From: a candidate division KSB1 bacterium
GTDB lineage: Bacteria > Zhuqueibacterota > Zhuqueibacteria > Thermofontimicrobiales > Thermofontimicrobiaceae
Direction of reading: 5' to 3'
NCBI GenBank assembly: GCA_034506395.1
Contig: JAPDPQ010000014.1
Coordinates: 62,001-126,000, forward strand
DNA: 64,000 nt
Below are positions 1-8,671 of this stretch, piece by piece. Both the position numbers and the translations under genes were made by a program. A model generated the notes under the pieces. That model did not search any database and was not told where the DNA came from. It saw nothing but the letters and a program-made list of their open reading frames with translations. Numbering within the stretch: position 1 is the first letter of the stretch; every line of letters starts with the position of its first letter.

Positions 1-991
1 GCGGAATATCCTCCTTTCGCTCGCGCAATGGGGGCAATTTGATTGGAAAGACGGAAATTCGATAATATAGATCCTCTCGAAATTCTCCTTTTTTCATAGC
101 TTCTTCTAAGTCTTTATTAGTTGCTGAAATAACGCGGACATCTACCTTGATGAGCTCGGTGCCGCCAACCCGTTCAAATTCTCGCTCTTGCAAAACACGC
201 AGGACCTTTGCTTGAGTCGTTGGCGACATCAGTCCAACTTCATCCAAAAAAATCGTGCCCGTATTCGCTTGTTCAAATTTTCCGATTCTTCTTCCTACTG
301 CTCCCGTAAAAGAACCTTTTTCATGACCAAATAGCTCGCTTTCGAGTAATGATTCTGGTAATGCAGTACAATTCACTGCGACGAATGGTTTATTCGCGCG
401 TGTCTTGCTATGATAGTGGATGGCTCGGGCAATCAATTCCTTTCCAGTCCCACTCTCCCCCTGAATTAGCACAGTCACATTGCTATCAACAACCTTTTCA
501 ACGGCCTTGAAAACCTCCTGCATTACGCCGCTTTGACCAATAATATTTTTAAAAGTATATTTCTGTTTCAGTTCACTCTTCAGCTCGTCGACCTCACGTT
601 TTAGTGAGCTGGTCATTAGCGCATTTTTGACTGTGATGAGCAATCGATCACGATCGATCGGCTTGGTAATAAAATCGTAAGCCCCTAATTTCATCGAACG
701 GACGGCGCGCTCGATCGTCCCGTGGCCTGACATCATGACTACTGGAATTCGAGGATCAAATTCCTTAACCCGCTTTAATGTCTCGATCCCGTCGATCCCT
801 GGCATCTGAATATCCATGAGGATCAGATCTGGCAATTGTTCTCTAATATATTTTAAACATGCTTCGCCATTTATCACCGTGGTAACTTCGTATTGTTTTT
901 CCAGTGATAGGATGCTTTTTACCAGCGTGCTGATGCTTTTATCATCATCCACGGCTAAGATGTTATATATTCTTCCTGTCGTCTCTGTCAC
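1..991 (-). CDS. NtrC-family sigma-54-dependent response regulator (3' end cut off by window)
   Basis: Read on the minus strand from a GTG at 991. The first ~120 residues are a receiver domain with the acidic triplet D15-D17, phospho-acceptor D60 (LMDIQMPG) and conserved K110. An AAA+ domain follows with Walker A GESGTGKE (178-185), the sigma-54 contact loop GSFTGA (226-231; usual form GAFTGA) and Walker B GTIFLDEV. The frame runs off the window before the expected C-terminal Fis-type DNA-binding helices. It should activate sigma-54 promoters when phosphorylated by a sensor kinase; neither the kinase nor its targets are visible here. Family assignment is firm. The start is less so: GGAGCGAAAG sits just before the GTG, and the receiver fold begins about ten residues later. 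Confidence 0.93.
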   Translation of the reverse strand, partial: MTETTGRIYNILAVDDDKSISTLVKSILSLEKQYEVTTVINGEACLKYIREQLPDLILMDIQMPGIDGIETLKRVKEFDPRIPVVMMSGHGTIERAVRSMKLGAYDFITKPIDRDRLLITVKNALMTSSLKREVDELKSELKQKYTFKNIIGQSGVMQEVFKAVEKVVDSNVTVLIQGESGTGKELIARAIHYHSKTRANKPFVAVNCTALPESLLESELFGHEKGSFTGAVGRRIGKFEQANTGTIFLDEVGLMSPTTQAKVLRVLQEREFERVGGTELIKVDVRVISATNKDLEEAMKKGEFREDLYYRISVFPIKLPPLRERKEDIP

Positions 992-1487
992 CTTTCGCTC
1001 CTATTCAAATCCTACAATTCATTCTGGACATATAATAACAAAAATAATTCAATTTTTCAAGCTTTTTTTTCATATTAAAAATTCATATTTTCACTAAGGC
1101 TTCAGAAAAATGAATTATATCATAAAAAGAAAATAAAATGCTTTTGGGCTGATTGACAAAGATTGCCATTTCAATCGAATAACTCGCGCGTTCTTATTTG
1201 CAAGACTTCGGCAGAAAAGGACTTGTCTATTTAAAAATGCCTCATCCAAAATGAGCTCAAAAGAAATTTAAGACTTTTAGCATACTGGTTGTTGATAATC
1301 GCTCTAAGCTTTCCTATCGATAGAAGCAATATTCGATGTCATCTCAGACATATAATAATTGAACAAATTTGCTATTTGATGGTGGCGCTGATCTGAAAAT
1401 ATGGTTTAAATTATAGTGATTGAAGGCTAAACGCGTTTCCACTTGCTTTAGAAAATCTGCTAAGTGTCATTGTATCGCTTTGAGTTA
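992..1487. other. Intergenic region, no gene seen
   Basis: About 500 bases between the start of the sigma-54 regulator and the stop of lpxK, both on the minus strand. It is AT-rich and holds no frame with coding character. It should contain the regulator's promoter and the lpxK-operon terminator, but I could not find a convincing hexamer pair or a stem followed by a U-tract. Confidence 0.5.
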
Positions 1488-2546
1488 TCAGCTTCTTTCA
1501 AAAAAAGCCAGCGACCTATCTAAAGTCATTTGTGCTTCGGCAGTTAATCGGATCTCAATGGTCAAATAGAAGAATTGCTGATTTGGGTTTAAAATTGGTA
1601 GTAATCGAACAAAATCTTTTTCCGTAGTGAGAATGAGATCGATGTCGAGTTGCTCCGATAGTTGCATGATGGAATCAATATCGGATATGGTAAATTGGTA
1701 ATGATCTTTATAACATTTATGATGAACGATCACTCCACCGAGTGACTGAACTGTCCTTTCGAAGGATAATGGGTTTGCGATGCCAGAAAATAAAAGCACT
1801 CGTTTTTCACGTATCGCACTTGCTTCAAATTGTTGATCGGCTGAACTTTTGACGATCGCAGCCGGCTGATGTATGCTTGTGATAATTGGACTCTGACTAT
1901 GGTTACGAATTTGCTGGATCAACTTTTCTAAATTTTTGGCTTGATCAACTCGGGATAGCCAGATTAGATCGGCGCGGGACAGGCTGCTAATCGGCTCTCG
2001 CAAAAAGCCAGCCGGGAGCAGATAGCCAGAACCAAAACCCACGCTGGCATCGATCAGGACGATATCTAAGTTCCGTTTTAGCCGGCGATGCTGGAATCCG
2101 TCGTCAAGCAAAATGAAATCTGGGTGAAAATTTTGTTGGATAAATTCAGCACCTTTAACCCGATCCGCTTCAACAACTACTGGGATTGTAGGAAGCTGAC
2201 GTGCCAGTAAATAAGGCTCATCTCCGCCTTGCTTGACATCAGTCATTAAATTTTTCCCATCGGAAACAACAATGGTCCCCTGACTCTTTCGTCCGTATCC
2301 TCGGCTGAGAACCGCGACTTTGAATCCTCTTTTTGCCAGGTATTTAGCTAAAAAACTGATCACTGGTGTTTTGCCTGTTCCACCGACCGAAATATTACCC
2401 ACACTGATGATTTGACAGTTTTCTATCTTTATCGACCGAAGTATTTCTTTGTCGTAAAGGCGATTGCGAATCCAAATCACCAAACCATATAGCAATGATA
2501 GAGGAAGCAATCCGCGTTGCCAGCCGCGATATTTAAAAATATTCAT
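1488..2546 (-). CDS. lpxK: Tetraacyldisaccharide 4'-kinase LpxK
   Basis: 352 residues, normal for LpxK. The enzyme phosphorylates the 4' position of the lipid A disaccharide at the inner membrane, giving lipid IVA. The P-loop is VGNISVGGTGKTP near residues 50-62, preceded by an N-terminal membrane-associated segment (LLPLSLLYGLVIWI). The family motifs VLSRGYGR and LLDDGFQHRRL are both present. It overlaps the upstream acyltransferase gene by 14 bases and is the last gene of a leftward lipid A operon. A GGAAAG ribosome binding site precedes the ATG. Assignment is secure. Confidence 0.97.
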   Translation of the reverse strand: MNIFKYRGWQRGLLPLSLLYGLVIWIRNRLYDKEILRSIKIENCQIISVGNISVGGTGKTPVISFLAKYLAKRGFKVAVLSRGYGRKSQGTIVVSDGKNLMTDVKQGGDEPYLLARQLPTIPVVVEADRVKGAEFIQQNFHPDFILLDDGFQHRRLKRNLDIVLIDASVGFGSGYLLPAGFLREPISSLSRADLIWLSRVDQAKNLEKLIQQIRNHSQSPIITSIHQPAAIVKSSADQQFEASAIREKRVLLFSGIANPLSFERTVQSLGGVIVHHKCYKDHYQFTISDIDSIMQLSEQLDIDLILTTEKDFVRLLPILNPNQQFFYLTIEIRLTAEAQMTLDRSLAFFERS

Positions 2547-3186
2547 CCGCTGTTCTTTCCAAGGAAATCATCTCTTGTTCAAATTTCTCACGAATTTGTT
2601 CTAATTGGTCAGTGGGAAAATCTTTGCCGACCCGTACCGGTTCTCCATAGAGCATAACGCATTTGGCAAACGGCAATGGTAAAACAAAGCGATCCCAACT
2701 ATTGAAAACAATTTTACGATTGGCCGAAAACGTAACTGGAACAAGGTAAGCCTGACTTTGTTGGGCAATATAAAGGGTCCCGGGCTTCAAATGATGTCGC
2801 GGGCCTCGTGGACCATCGGGAATGATTGCTCCCACGCCATTCTTGCTAAGAATATCGACCATCTCATGGAAAGCTTTATTCCCGCCTCTGCTGCTTGAGC
2901 CCCGAATTGTGCGATAGCCAAGCCTTTGAAGGGTCTGAGCAATGATTTCCCCGTCGCTATGGAGGCTCACCATCGGCGTAATTCCTTCGTTTCGGTGCAC
3001 GAAAATCGGGATCAAAATCCTTCCATGCCAAAGCACATATAAGATGGGAACATGCTGTCTTTGCAAAGCAATGACTTTTGCCCGATTAATGAGCCGAATC
3101 GAGCAAAGCTTTCCGATCAATAGGATTATTAACCATCCCAGCTTGGTCGCTAAATAGAAAACGATTTTTTTCTTGCTGAATGTCAT
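2533..3186 (-). CDS. Lysophospholipid acyltransferase family protein (DUF374-type)
   Basis: 217 residues. After an N-terminal hydrophobic stretch (WLIILLIGKLCSI), the segment ILYVLWHGRILIPIF carries WHG in place of the HxxxxD block of PlsC-type acyltransferases. This is followed by SLHSDGEIIAQTLQRLGY, RGSSSRGG and the IIPDGPRGPRH motif, the pattern of the DUF374 branch of the LPLAT superfamily. Its position between lpxB and lpxK suggests it adds a secondary acyl chain to lipid A, the job LpxL/LpxM do elsewhere; no lpxL-type gene is seen in this window. The role is inferred from context; the fold assignment is good. Confidence 0.85.
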   Translation of the reverse strand: MTFSKKKIVFYLATKLGWLIILLIGKLCSIRLINRAKVIALQRQHVPILYVLWHGRILIPIFVHRNEGITPMVSLHSDGEIIAQTLQRLGYRTIRGSSSRGGNKAFHEMVDILSKNGVGAIIPDGPRGPRHHLKPGTLYIAQQSQAYLVPVTFSANRKIVFNSWDRFVLPLPFAKCVMLYGEPVRVGKDFPTDQLEQIREKFEQEMISLERTADEYF

Positions 3187-3201
3187 GGGAAAAGCATAAA
3201 A

Positions 3202-4347
3202 TTATGAGCCACTTTCAGAGTTCATCGTATCAATGGCGAGTTTTGCCGATCGAGTCGATGCACCCGGCGTACCTAATTTTTCTCTTAAAATTGCTAAATT
3301 TTGGATCATCTGATTCCGATAATCCTGATGAAACAAAATTCGTTTCATCTCTGGCACCAGATAGTTTCGATGAAATCTCCCCTGAATGAACTCAGGGACT
3401 ATCTGACGCCCAGCAATAACATTGACAAGTCCGATAGAGTTAATTTTGATAAGCTGTTTGCCGATAAGATAGGATATCGGATCCACTTTGTAGACGATGA
3501 TCATCGGTGTTCGGAACAGCGCGGATTCAAGCGTGGCTGTCCCAGAGGCCACTAATAACAGATCGCTATTTTTCATGATGTCATAAGTTGAATTTTCAAT
3601 CAATTGGATCGGTGCATGGTTGTGCAATATTTCTTGATAAACGTTAAGCGGTACACTATCCGCCTTGCTAACGACAGCTTGAATAGATGGATGCTCTTCT
3701 TTTAGTTGAGCGAGGCTGCGAAGCATCTCCGGCAAGAGCCGTTTCACCTCCAGTACGCGACTTCCAGGCAGGAGACCGATGAGCTTCTGATTTCGATCGA
3801 GATGATGCATGGAGAAAAAAGTATCACGATCGAGCTTTGAGGCAACGATCTCTAATAAAGGATGTCCAACGAATTGTGCATCAAGTCCGGCATCCTGAAA
3901 CAGTTGGGCTTCGAATGGCAGAATTACGGCGATCTTGTCGATCAGAGAAACCATCTTTTTGATCCTGCCAGAGCCCCAAGCCCACACCTGCGGTGCGATG
4001 TAATAAAATACTTTAACGCCCCTCACTTTTGCTGCCTGAGCAAGTTTTAAATTCAGACCTGGATAATCAATAAGAATGAGCAGATTCGGGTGCTCGGCCT
4101 CCATAATTTCGACCAGGTGCCGATAGACTTTTTGAAAGAAGGCGAACCGCTTCAGTACATCCCAAAATCCCAGAACGCTCATTTCGTTGATATGATACAA
4201 GAGTTCTGTTCCGTTCTGCCGCATCCGATCACCGCCCACACCAAAAACTCGCAAACCTGGTTGCAATTTATATAGCTCCCGAACGAGACCCGAACCATGT
4301 AAATCCCCCGAAGCTTCGCCAGCGACGATCATGATCTTTTTTTGCAT
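3202..4347 (-). CDS. lpxB: Lipid-A-disaccharide synthase LpxB
   Basis: 381 residues, standard length for this GT19 enzyme, which joins lipid X to UDP-diacylglucosamine and releases UDP. It opens with KIMIVAGEASGDLHGS and then shows VFGVGGDRM, YYIAPQVWAWGSGRI, FVGHPLLE, LLPGSRVLEVKRLLP and the C-terminal donor-binding part SGTATLESALF. It lies 15 bases upstream of the acyltransferase gene and 169 bases downstream of the Gfo/Idh gene, on the same strand. Nothing recognisable lies in that 169-base gap. No lpxH or lpxI, needed to make lipid X, is in the window. Confidence 0.97.
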   Translation of the reverse strand: MQKKIMIVAGEASGDLHGSGLVRELYKLQPGLRVFGVGGDRMRQNGTELLYHINEMSVLGFWDVLKRFAFFQKVYRHLVEIMEAEHPNLLILIDYPGLNLKLAQAAKVRGVKVFYYIAPQVWAWGSGRIKKMVSLIDKIAVILPFEAQLFQDAGLDAQFVGHPLLEIVASKLDRDTFFSMHHLDRNQKLIGLLPGSRVLEVKRLLPEMLRSLAQLKEEHPSIQAVVSKADSVPLNVYQEILHNHAPIQLIENSTYDIMKNSDLLLVASGTATLESALFRTPMIIVYKVDPISYLIGKQLIKINSIGLVNVIAGRQIVPEFIQGRFHRNYLVPEMKRILFHQDYRNQMIQNLAILREKLGTPGASTRSAKLAIDTMNSESGS

Positions 4348-4516
4348 AAGCTATTATTCCATTTTTGCTCTCTTGCTGTGAAAATGGCTCTGCAGAGAGG
4401 ATGAACATGAATCATGGCGATTGTCCGTCAATTCGTAAATGTGATGTGGTAGTTCTGCAGATCGCCAATTGTCAGAAGCAGGGAGAAATGACTGACCGAA
4501 TTAAGGAACAACGCCA

Positions 4517-5524
4517 TCAGCCGATTAGCTGCCGCATCTGGGATTTGATCAAATCGGTGATTGCCAGAGCAACGCGGAGAGCTTCTCTTCCTTCTTCCCC
4601 ACTCACCTCTGGCCGGGTGCCAGAGCGTATTGAATGGATAAAAGACTCCAGTTCAAGCTTCAAGGCATTGGCTGCTTCGATCTGGCGGCGTTCGTAGATA
4701 ATCTTTTTCGGCAATCCTGCTTGATTGAGCTGCCCAAATTCGATTGGAAATTGATCTGGACGAGCCGGAGCCGCCGTTGCGTCCACCAATTGATATATTT
4801 CAGAGAACTTCTGAAGAAAGTCGATACCAATATAGGCATTACGTTGGAACAACCGCATTTTTCGCATTTTCTTCTGTGAAATTCGGCTGGATGTGATATT
4901 AGCAACACAGCCGTTCTCAAAGCCAAGTCTGGCATTGGCAATATCCACTTCATCTGTGACCACGGCAACGCCGCTAGCATCAATTTTGGTAACAGGATTT
5001 TTCACTAAATGAAGGATGATGTCGATATCATGAATCATTAAATCCAGTACGACGGCCACATCGGTGCCCCGCGGATTAAAGGAAGCCAGACGATGGCTCT
5101 CAATGAACATGGGTTTCAACTCGAAATCCTTCAAAGCTAGAATCGCGGGATTGAACCGCTCGATATGTCCCACCTGAAGGATCAGTCCCGCCTGGCGCGC
5201 TAATTCGATCAATTCATCGGCTTCAGCCAAAGAACTGGTGAGCGGCTTTTCAACAAGACAATGAACGCCGCGTTTCAGACAAGCACTGGCGATTTCAAAA
5301 TGGCTTGTGGTCGTTACCACAATGCTGGCTGCTTGAATGTTATCTAATAGATCTTCTAAATTCTCATAGGCAATCGTTTGAAATTCAGTGGCTACTTGTC
5401 TTGCGCGGTCATGATCGATGTCGAAGACACCGACAAGTTCAATGTCAGGGATCAGTCGATAGTTTTGGACATGAAGCCGACCCAGATGGCCTACGCCGAT
5501 CACTCCTATCTTGAATTTATCCAA
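4517..5524 (-). CDS. Gfo/Idh/MocA oxidoreductase in the lpx operon (possible GnnA-type UDP-GlcNAc 3-dehydrogenase)
   Basis: 335 residues. The N-terminal Rossmann fold is KIGVIGVGHLGRLHVQNY. VEKPLTSS carries the family's catalytic lysine, QVGHIERFNPA follows, and DLMIHDIDI carries the usual histidine. The gene lies inside a leftward operon with lpxB, an acyltransferase and lpxK. Established knowledge: GnnA, a Gfo/Idh enzyme, oxidises UDP-GlcNAc at C3 so that GnnB, a DegT aminotransferase, can make the diamino sugar of amide-linked lipid A in Acidithiobacillus and Leptospira. That role here is inference from context. The start is a TTG with GGGAGG just upstream; no ATG is nearby. It could instead act on another nucleotide sugar. 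Confidence 0.85.
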   Translation of the reverse strand: MDKFKIGVIGVGHLGRLHVQNYRLIPDIELVGVFDIDHDRARQVATEFQTIAYENLEDLLDNIQAASIVVTTTSHFEIASACLKRGVHCLVEKPLTSSLAEADELIELARQAGLILQVGHIERFNPAILALKDFELKPMFIESHRLASFNPRGTDVAVVLDLMIHDIDIILHLVKNPVTKIDASGVAVVTDEVDIANARLGFENGCVANITSSRISQKKMRKMRLFQRNAYIGIDFLQKFSEIYQLVDATAAPARPDQFPIEFGQLNQAGLPKKIIYERRQIEAANALKLELESFIHSIRSGTRPEVSGEEGREALRVALAITDLIKSQMRQLIG

Positions 5525-5580
5525 ATTTTCCTCCCTCGTTGTTCAAAAGCATTGGGAATTTAAAAAATAATTTGAAAAAA

Positions 5581-6072
5581 TCAATCAATTTTTTTAAACG
5601 CAGCCAGGTCGATCTCGTGCCAGCCTTCCTCAAATGGGAGGGGAGAGCGTGACCAGATTACGATATCATCTCGCTGAGCGAATTGACGTTGCAGCCGTTG
5701 AAAATATGCTGCCCGATCAGACCGATCGAAGGCGAATTCATCGAAGTGTTCGACAAGCGGCTGAATATGTTTGATGTCGAATATGATGAAACTGCCTTCG
5801 TCCACACCAAAAATGATCTTTCGACCTTGACTTTCAACATCCCAGAATTTGACCATGGTCAAATTTACATCATAACGGCCAGGTCCCTGTGACAATGGTA
5901 CTAGGCCAATGAGGCCGCCATAACCCTCAGGGAAAAGTAGCTGCTCTAATTTTTGAGCCGCTTGTTCAGGCGTTTCTAGAAAATCGATTCGCTTGATCTG
6001 CTGTTGATCCGCCATTTTCAAATAAGCAGGATCCATCACAATGAGATAGCCGGTATCACTGTAAATTTTCAT
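5581..6072 (-). CDS. Hypothetical protein, 163 aa
   Basis: I do not recognise this family. It is a soluble, acidic, mixed alpha/beta-looking protein without signal peptide or membrane segment. Notable stretches are GYLIVMDPAYLK near the N-terminus, LFPEGYGGLIGLVPLSQGPG in the middle, and IIFGVDEGSFIIFD followed by a charged helical C-terminal third. Translation looks coupled to the preceding nucleotidyltransferase gene: one base separates them, and AAGGAG lies inside that gene's end. It probably belongs to the same transcript as the Gfo/Idh and lpx genes. No catalytic motif is evident and no function is claimed. Confidence 0.75.
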   Translation of the reverse strand: MKIYSDTGYLIVMDPAYLKMADQQQIKRIDFLETPEQAAQKLEQLLFPEGYGGLIGLVPLSQGPGRYDVNLTMVKFWDVESQGRKIIFGVDEGSFIIFDIKHIQPLVEHFDEFAFDRSDRAAYFQRLQRQFAQRDDIVIWSRSPLPFEEGWHEIDLAAFKKID

Positions 6073-6073
6073 C

Positions 6074-7282
6074 TCAGCTCCTTTCTTCGTCTATTAGATC
6101 ATGTTTGACGATCTGCCCGATTTGTGTCCATAGGCCTGGCCAGATCTTTCTGCCAGGATATACTACCGTGTTCACACCGGTCTTCACATTATCGGCGATG
6201 ATGGCGCCAAGCTTTTTCAATTTGGTATCAACTAATTTACCTTTGACTTGAGAAAGCACTGTTTTGCCATCATGTCGAACGTTAGCAGAAACAAAGCCAG
6301 CGCCCAAATTGACATTTTCCCCAACGATAGAATCGCCGACATAGCTCAAATGACAAATATATGTTCGATCCATGATAATAGAGTTCTTAATCTCCACATT
6401 GTGACCAATGACGCAATTCGCCCCAATAGAGGTGCAAGCGCGGATGAAAGAATTTGGCCCGATGATGGAATTTCTCTTGATGATCACTGGGCCTTCGAGA
6501 TAGGTGCCCGATTTGATTCGTGCCCCTTCCTCGACGATTACCGGCCCATTGATCTGGACATTGGGTTCAATAATCCCTTTAATCTGGCTGCTGGTCCATT
6601 GATTCATGAAAAAAGCCTGCGAATGGAGAAGGTCCCACGGAAAGCCAGTGGCAAACCAAAAACCCTGAATGGGATGGACGTAGAAATCATGATCGCGGGC
6701 AAGATTGAGGATTGAGGTGGTGATTTCGATTTCTCCCCGTTTGCTCAGCGGGGTATTTTTTATATATTCAAAAATGGTTCGATCGAAACAATAGCATCCG
6801 ATATTGGCCAGATTGCCCACAAAAGTCTCAGGTTTTTCAATTAAATCGATGACCCGATTTCTCTCGTCCACTTGATAAACGCCAAATTGCGAGGGATCTT
6901 CCTCATAGCGCACTAATGCAGCATATTGATACCGAGAGAGTTGCTCGATATCGTTGCGGTGATAAATATCATCGCCGTTCATAACAAGGAATCGATCCTG
7001 AACCAGCGGTTCTGCCATGAGAACGGCATGACCAGTCCCCAGTTGCTCCTGTTGTTCGCAATAGCGGATACGAATATCCTTCCATTGCTCTTTCAACGTA
7101 TCCCGAATCATCTCCTGGCGATATCCAACTACCAAAATGACCTCCGATACGATCCCTCGCAATTGCTCTAACAAAAATTCAATGATGGTTTGATCGGCAA
7201 TCGGTAATAACGGCTTCGGTCGAGTGAGAGTTAACGGATAAGTCCGCGTACTCTTGCCAGCAACAAGTATAACAGCTTGCAT
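6074..7282 (-). CDS. NDP-sugar nucleotidyltransferase with C-terminal left-handed beta-helix
   Basis: 402 residues. The N-terminal half is a nucleotidyltransferase: the AVILVAGKSTRTYPLT loop, RPKPLLPI, and FLVMNGDDIY with the metal-binding aspartates. From about residue 240 there are hexapeptide repeats (INGPVIVEEGARIKSG, IGPNSFIRACTSIGANCVIG, LGAGFVSANV) forming a beta-helix, the layout of bifunctional GlmU-like sugar-1-phosphate enzymes of about 400 residues. It should make a UDP- or dTDP-sugar and may also acylate it. It is the first gene of the leftward operon leading to lpxB and lpxK, with a strong AGGAGGGG site before its ATG. Substrate cannot be told from sequence alone. Confidence 0.88.
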   Translation of the reverse strand: MQAVILVAGKSTRTYPLTLTRPKPLLPIADQTIIEFLLEQLRGIVSEVILVVGYRQEMIRDTLKEQWKDIRIRYCEQQEQLGTGHAVLMAEPLVQDRFLVMNGDDIYHRNDIEQLSRYQYAALVRYEEDPSQFGVYQVDERNRVIDLIEKPETFVGNLANIGCYCFDRTIFEYIKNTPLSKRGEIEITTSILNLARDHDFYVHPIQGFWFATGFPWDLLHSQAFFMNQWTSSQIKGIIEPNVQINGPVIVEEGARIKSGTYLEGPVIIKRNSIIGPNSFIRACTSIGANCVIGHNVEIKNSIIMDRTYICHLSYVGDSIVGENVNLGAGFVSANVRHDGKTVLSQVKGKLVDTKLKKLGAIIADNVKTGVNTVVYPGRKIWPGLWTQIGQIVKHDLIDEERS

Positions 7283-7376
7283 GACAACCCCTCCTAATTT
7301 GCTCGTCTTTGGATGCAGTTTTGGGTTTAAATTGCTACTGAAGATAAAAATTATTTTGAGATAATCAAGTAGAATC

Positions 7377-7393
7377 TTTTGGGTGACCCAAAA
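7377..7393. promoter_or_regulatory. Short perfect palindrome between divergent genes, possible operator
   Basis: The arms TTTTGGG and CCCAAAA are separated by TGA. The palindrome sits in the 175-base divergent region between the nucleotidyltransferase operon and the TlpA-like gene, a few bases upstream of the latter's predicted -35. Its position suits a regulator-binding site; no U-tract favours a terminator. Confidence 0.35.
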
Positions 7394-7399
7394 AATATC

Positions 7400-7428
7400 T
7401 TGCTTTTCAGCTATTTATTTGCTAAAAT
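7400..7428 (+). promoter_or_regulatory. Predicted promoter of the TlpA-like gene
   Basis: TTGCTT at 7400-7405 and TAAAAT at 7423-7428, with a 17-base spacer. Transcription would start about 20 bases before the ribosome binding site. Confidence 0.5.
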
Positions 7429-7457
7429 TACAAACCAGAAATTAATTGGAGGGCATC

Positions 7458-8321
7458 ATGAGACAAGCGCTATTGGTCATCACTGGATTCGTGATGATGC
7501 TTGAAATTAGAACCAGCATGGCACAACAAATTCAGCCGGATGAACGGGGATATATTGTAAAGATTGGCGATCAAATTGAAGACCTTCGACTTCACATGTT
7601 AGATGGGAGCGAGAAAAAATTATCCGATTTTCGAGCCTCGGTCATTGTGCTCAATTTTTTTGCTTCGTGGTGTACGGTTTGTCGCCAGGAAATCCCTCAT
7701 ATTGAAAAAGAGCTTTGGCAGCCATTTCGGGACAAAGGGTTATTGATCTTAGGCGTGGATTATAAAGAGAGACCCGATACAGTCCAACAATTCGTTGAAC
7801 AGATGGGCATCAGCTATCCGGTCGTTCTGGATGAGCATGGCGAGATTTTTAATCGTTTTGCCCGGGGAGGAGTTACCCGAAATGTGGTTTTGGATAAGGA
7901 TCGAACCATCATTTTTTTAACCCGGCTGTTCGATCAAAATGAATTTGAGGCCATGAAACAAAAGGTTCGAACTACCCTCAATTTTCCTGTTGAAAGTAAT
8001 AGCATCAAAGAGGAACCAGCAATGGAGAAAATTTATTTGAAAGATCTGGCTGGCACCAATAAAAAGGTGCTATTGCAATACCAGGGCAAGCATCCAATTC
8101 ATCTCGAAGGCCGAATTAACCGAAAACGATGGTGGGGCAATCTGGAGATCGGTGTGTCGCTATTTGAAGAGGATATTGTTTCTCGCCAATACGATAAAAA
8201 GACGCGCACCCTCCGGCTGGGCTATCGGCATTATGAGGGCGTCAGGATTGCGATTCTTCCCATGACCGTGTTCAAAGTGCCGAACACTATCGAGCAAGTT
8301 GTTGTTTACGACGTAGAATGA
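7458..8321 (+). CDS. Secreted TlpA/ResA-like thiol-disulfide protein with unknown C-terminal domain
   Basis: 287 residues from the ATG at 7458, chosen because GGAGG (7448-7452) overlaps any longer start. An N-terminal signal peptide ends near TSMAQQ. Residues about 30-180 form a thioredoxin/AhpC-TSA-like domain with the redox motif C72-T-V-C75 (FFASWCTVCRQE), then GVDYKERPDTVQQF and YPVVLDEHGEI, typical of ResA/TlpA. Residues about 190-287 are a beta-rich tail that I do not recognise. The protein likely works in the periplasm on protein disulfides or cytochrome maturation, but no cytochrome genes are nearby to decide. Confidence 0.87.
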   Translation: MRQALLVITGFVMMLEIRTSMAQQIQPDERGYIVKIGDQIEDLRLHMLDGSEKKLSDFRASVIVLNFFASWCTVCRQEIPHIEKELWQPFRDKGLLILGVDYKERPDTVQQFVEQMGISYPVVLDEHGEIFNRFARGGVTRNVVLDKDRTIIFLTRLFDQNEFEAMKQKVRTTLNFPVESNSIKEEPAMEKIYLKDLAGTNKKVLLQYQGKHPIHLEGRINRKRWWGNLEIGVSLFEEDIVSRQYDKKTRTLRLGYRHYEGVRIAILPMTVFKVPNTIEQVVVYDVE

Positions 8322-8671
8322 TGATTTGAAATTTGATTCGAAATGCGGCCTAAAATTTTCTCAGGTACACTCATAACGTGTAGACTTATAGCTAATATCA
8401 ATAACTTGACTTTTGGTGTCTCGTGTGCGAATTTAGGCGGTGCTTCCCTTATTCGAAAAAACAAAAGAGCAGTTGGGATTCGCAGGAGTCAAGGATGTAG
8501 ATTCATTTTCCAGAACTCGATATACATATCTCCAGATGGTTGGCTTGAGATAAAAGCTGAGGGTGGATCAAAAAACTCCTGCAGCTTAGCTCACAAGTCC
8601 CATCAAATTCGCTTCAGCTTGGCTCGAGCTCATGATAGTATTTGTTTGATAGCACCTTCTGCAAAACTATC
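8322..8671. other. Convergent intergenic region, no gene seen
   Basis: 350 bases between the ends of the TlpA-like gene (+) and the HAD gene (-). The frames here translate to low-complexity mixtures without homology signs. I saw no clear terminator hairpin for either gene. Confidence 0.5.
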
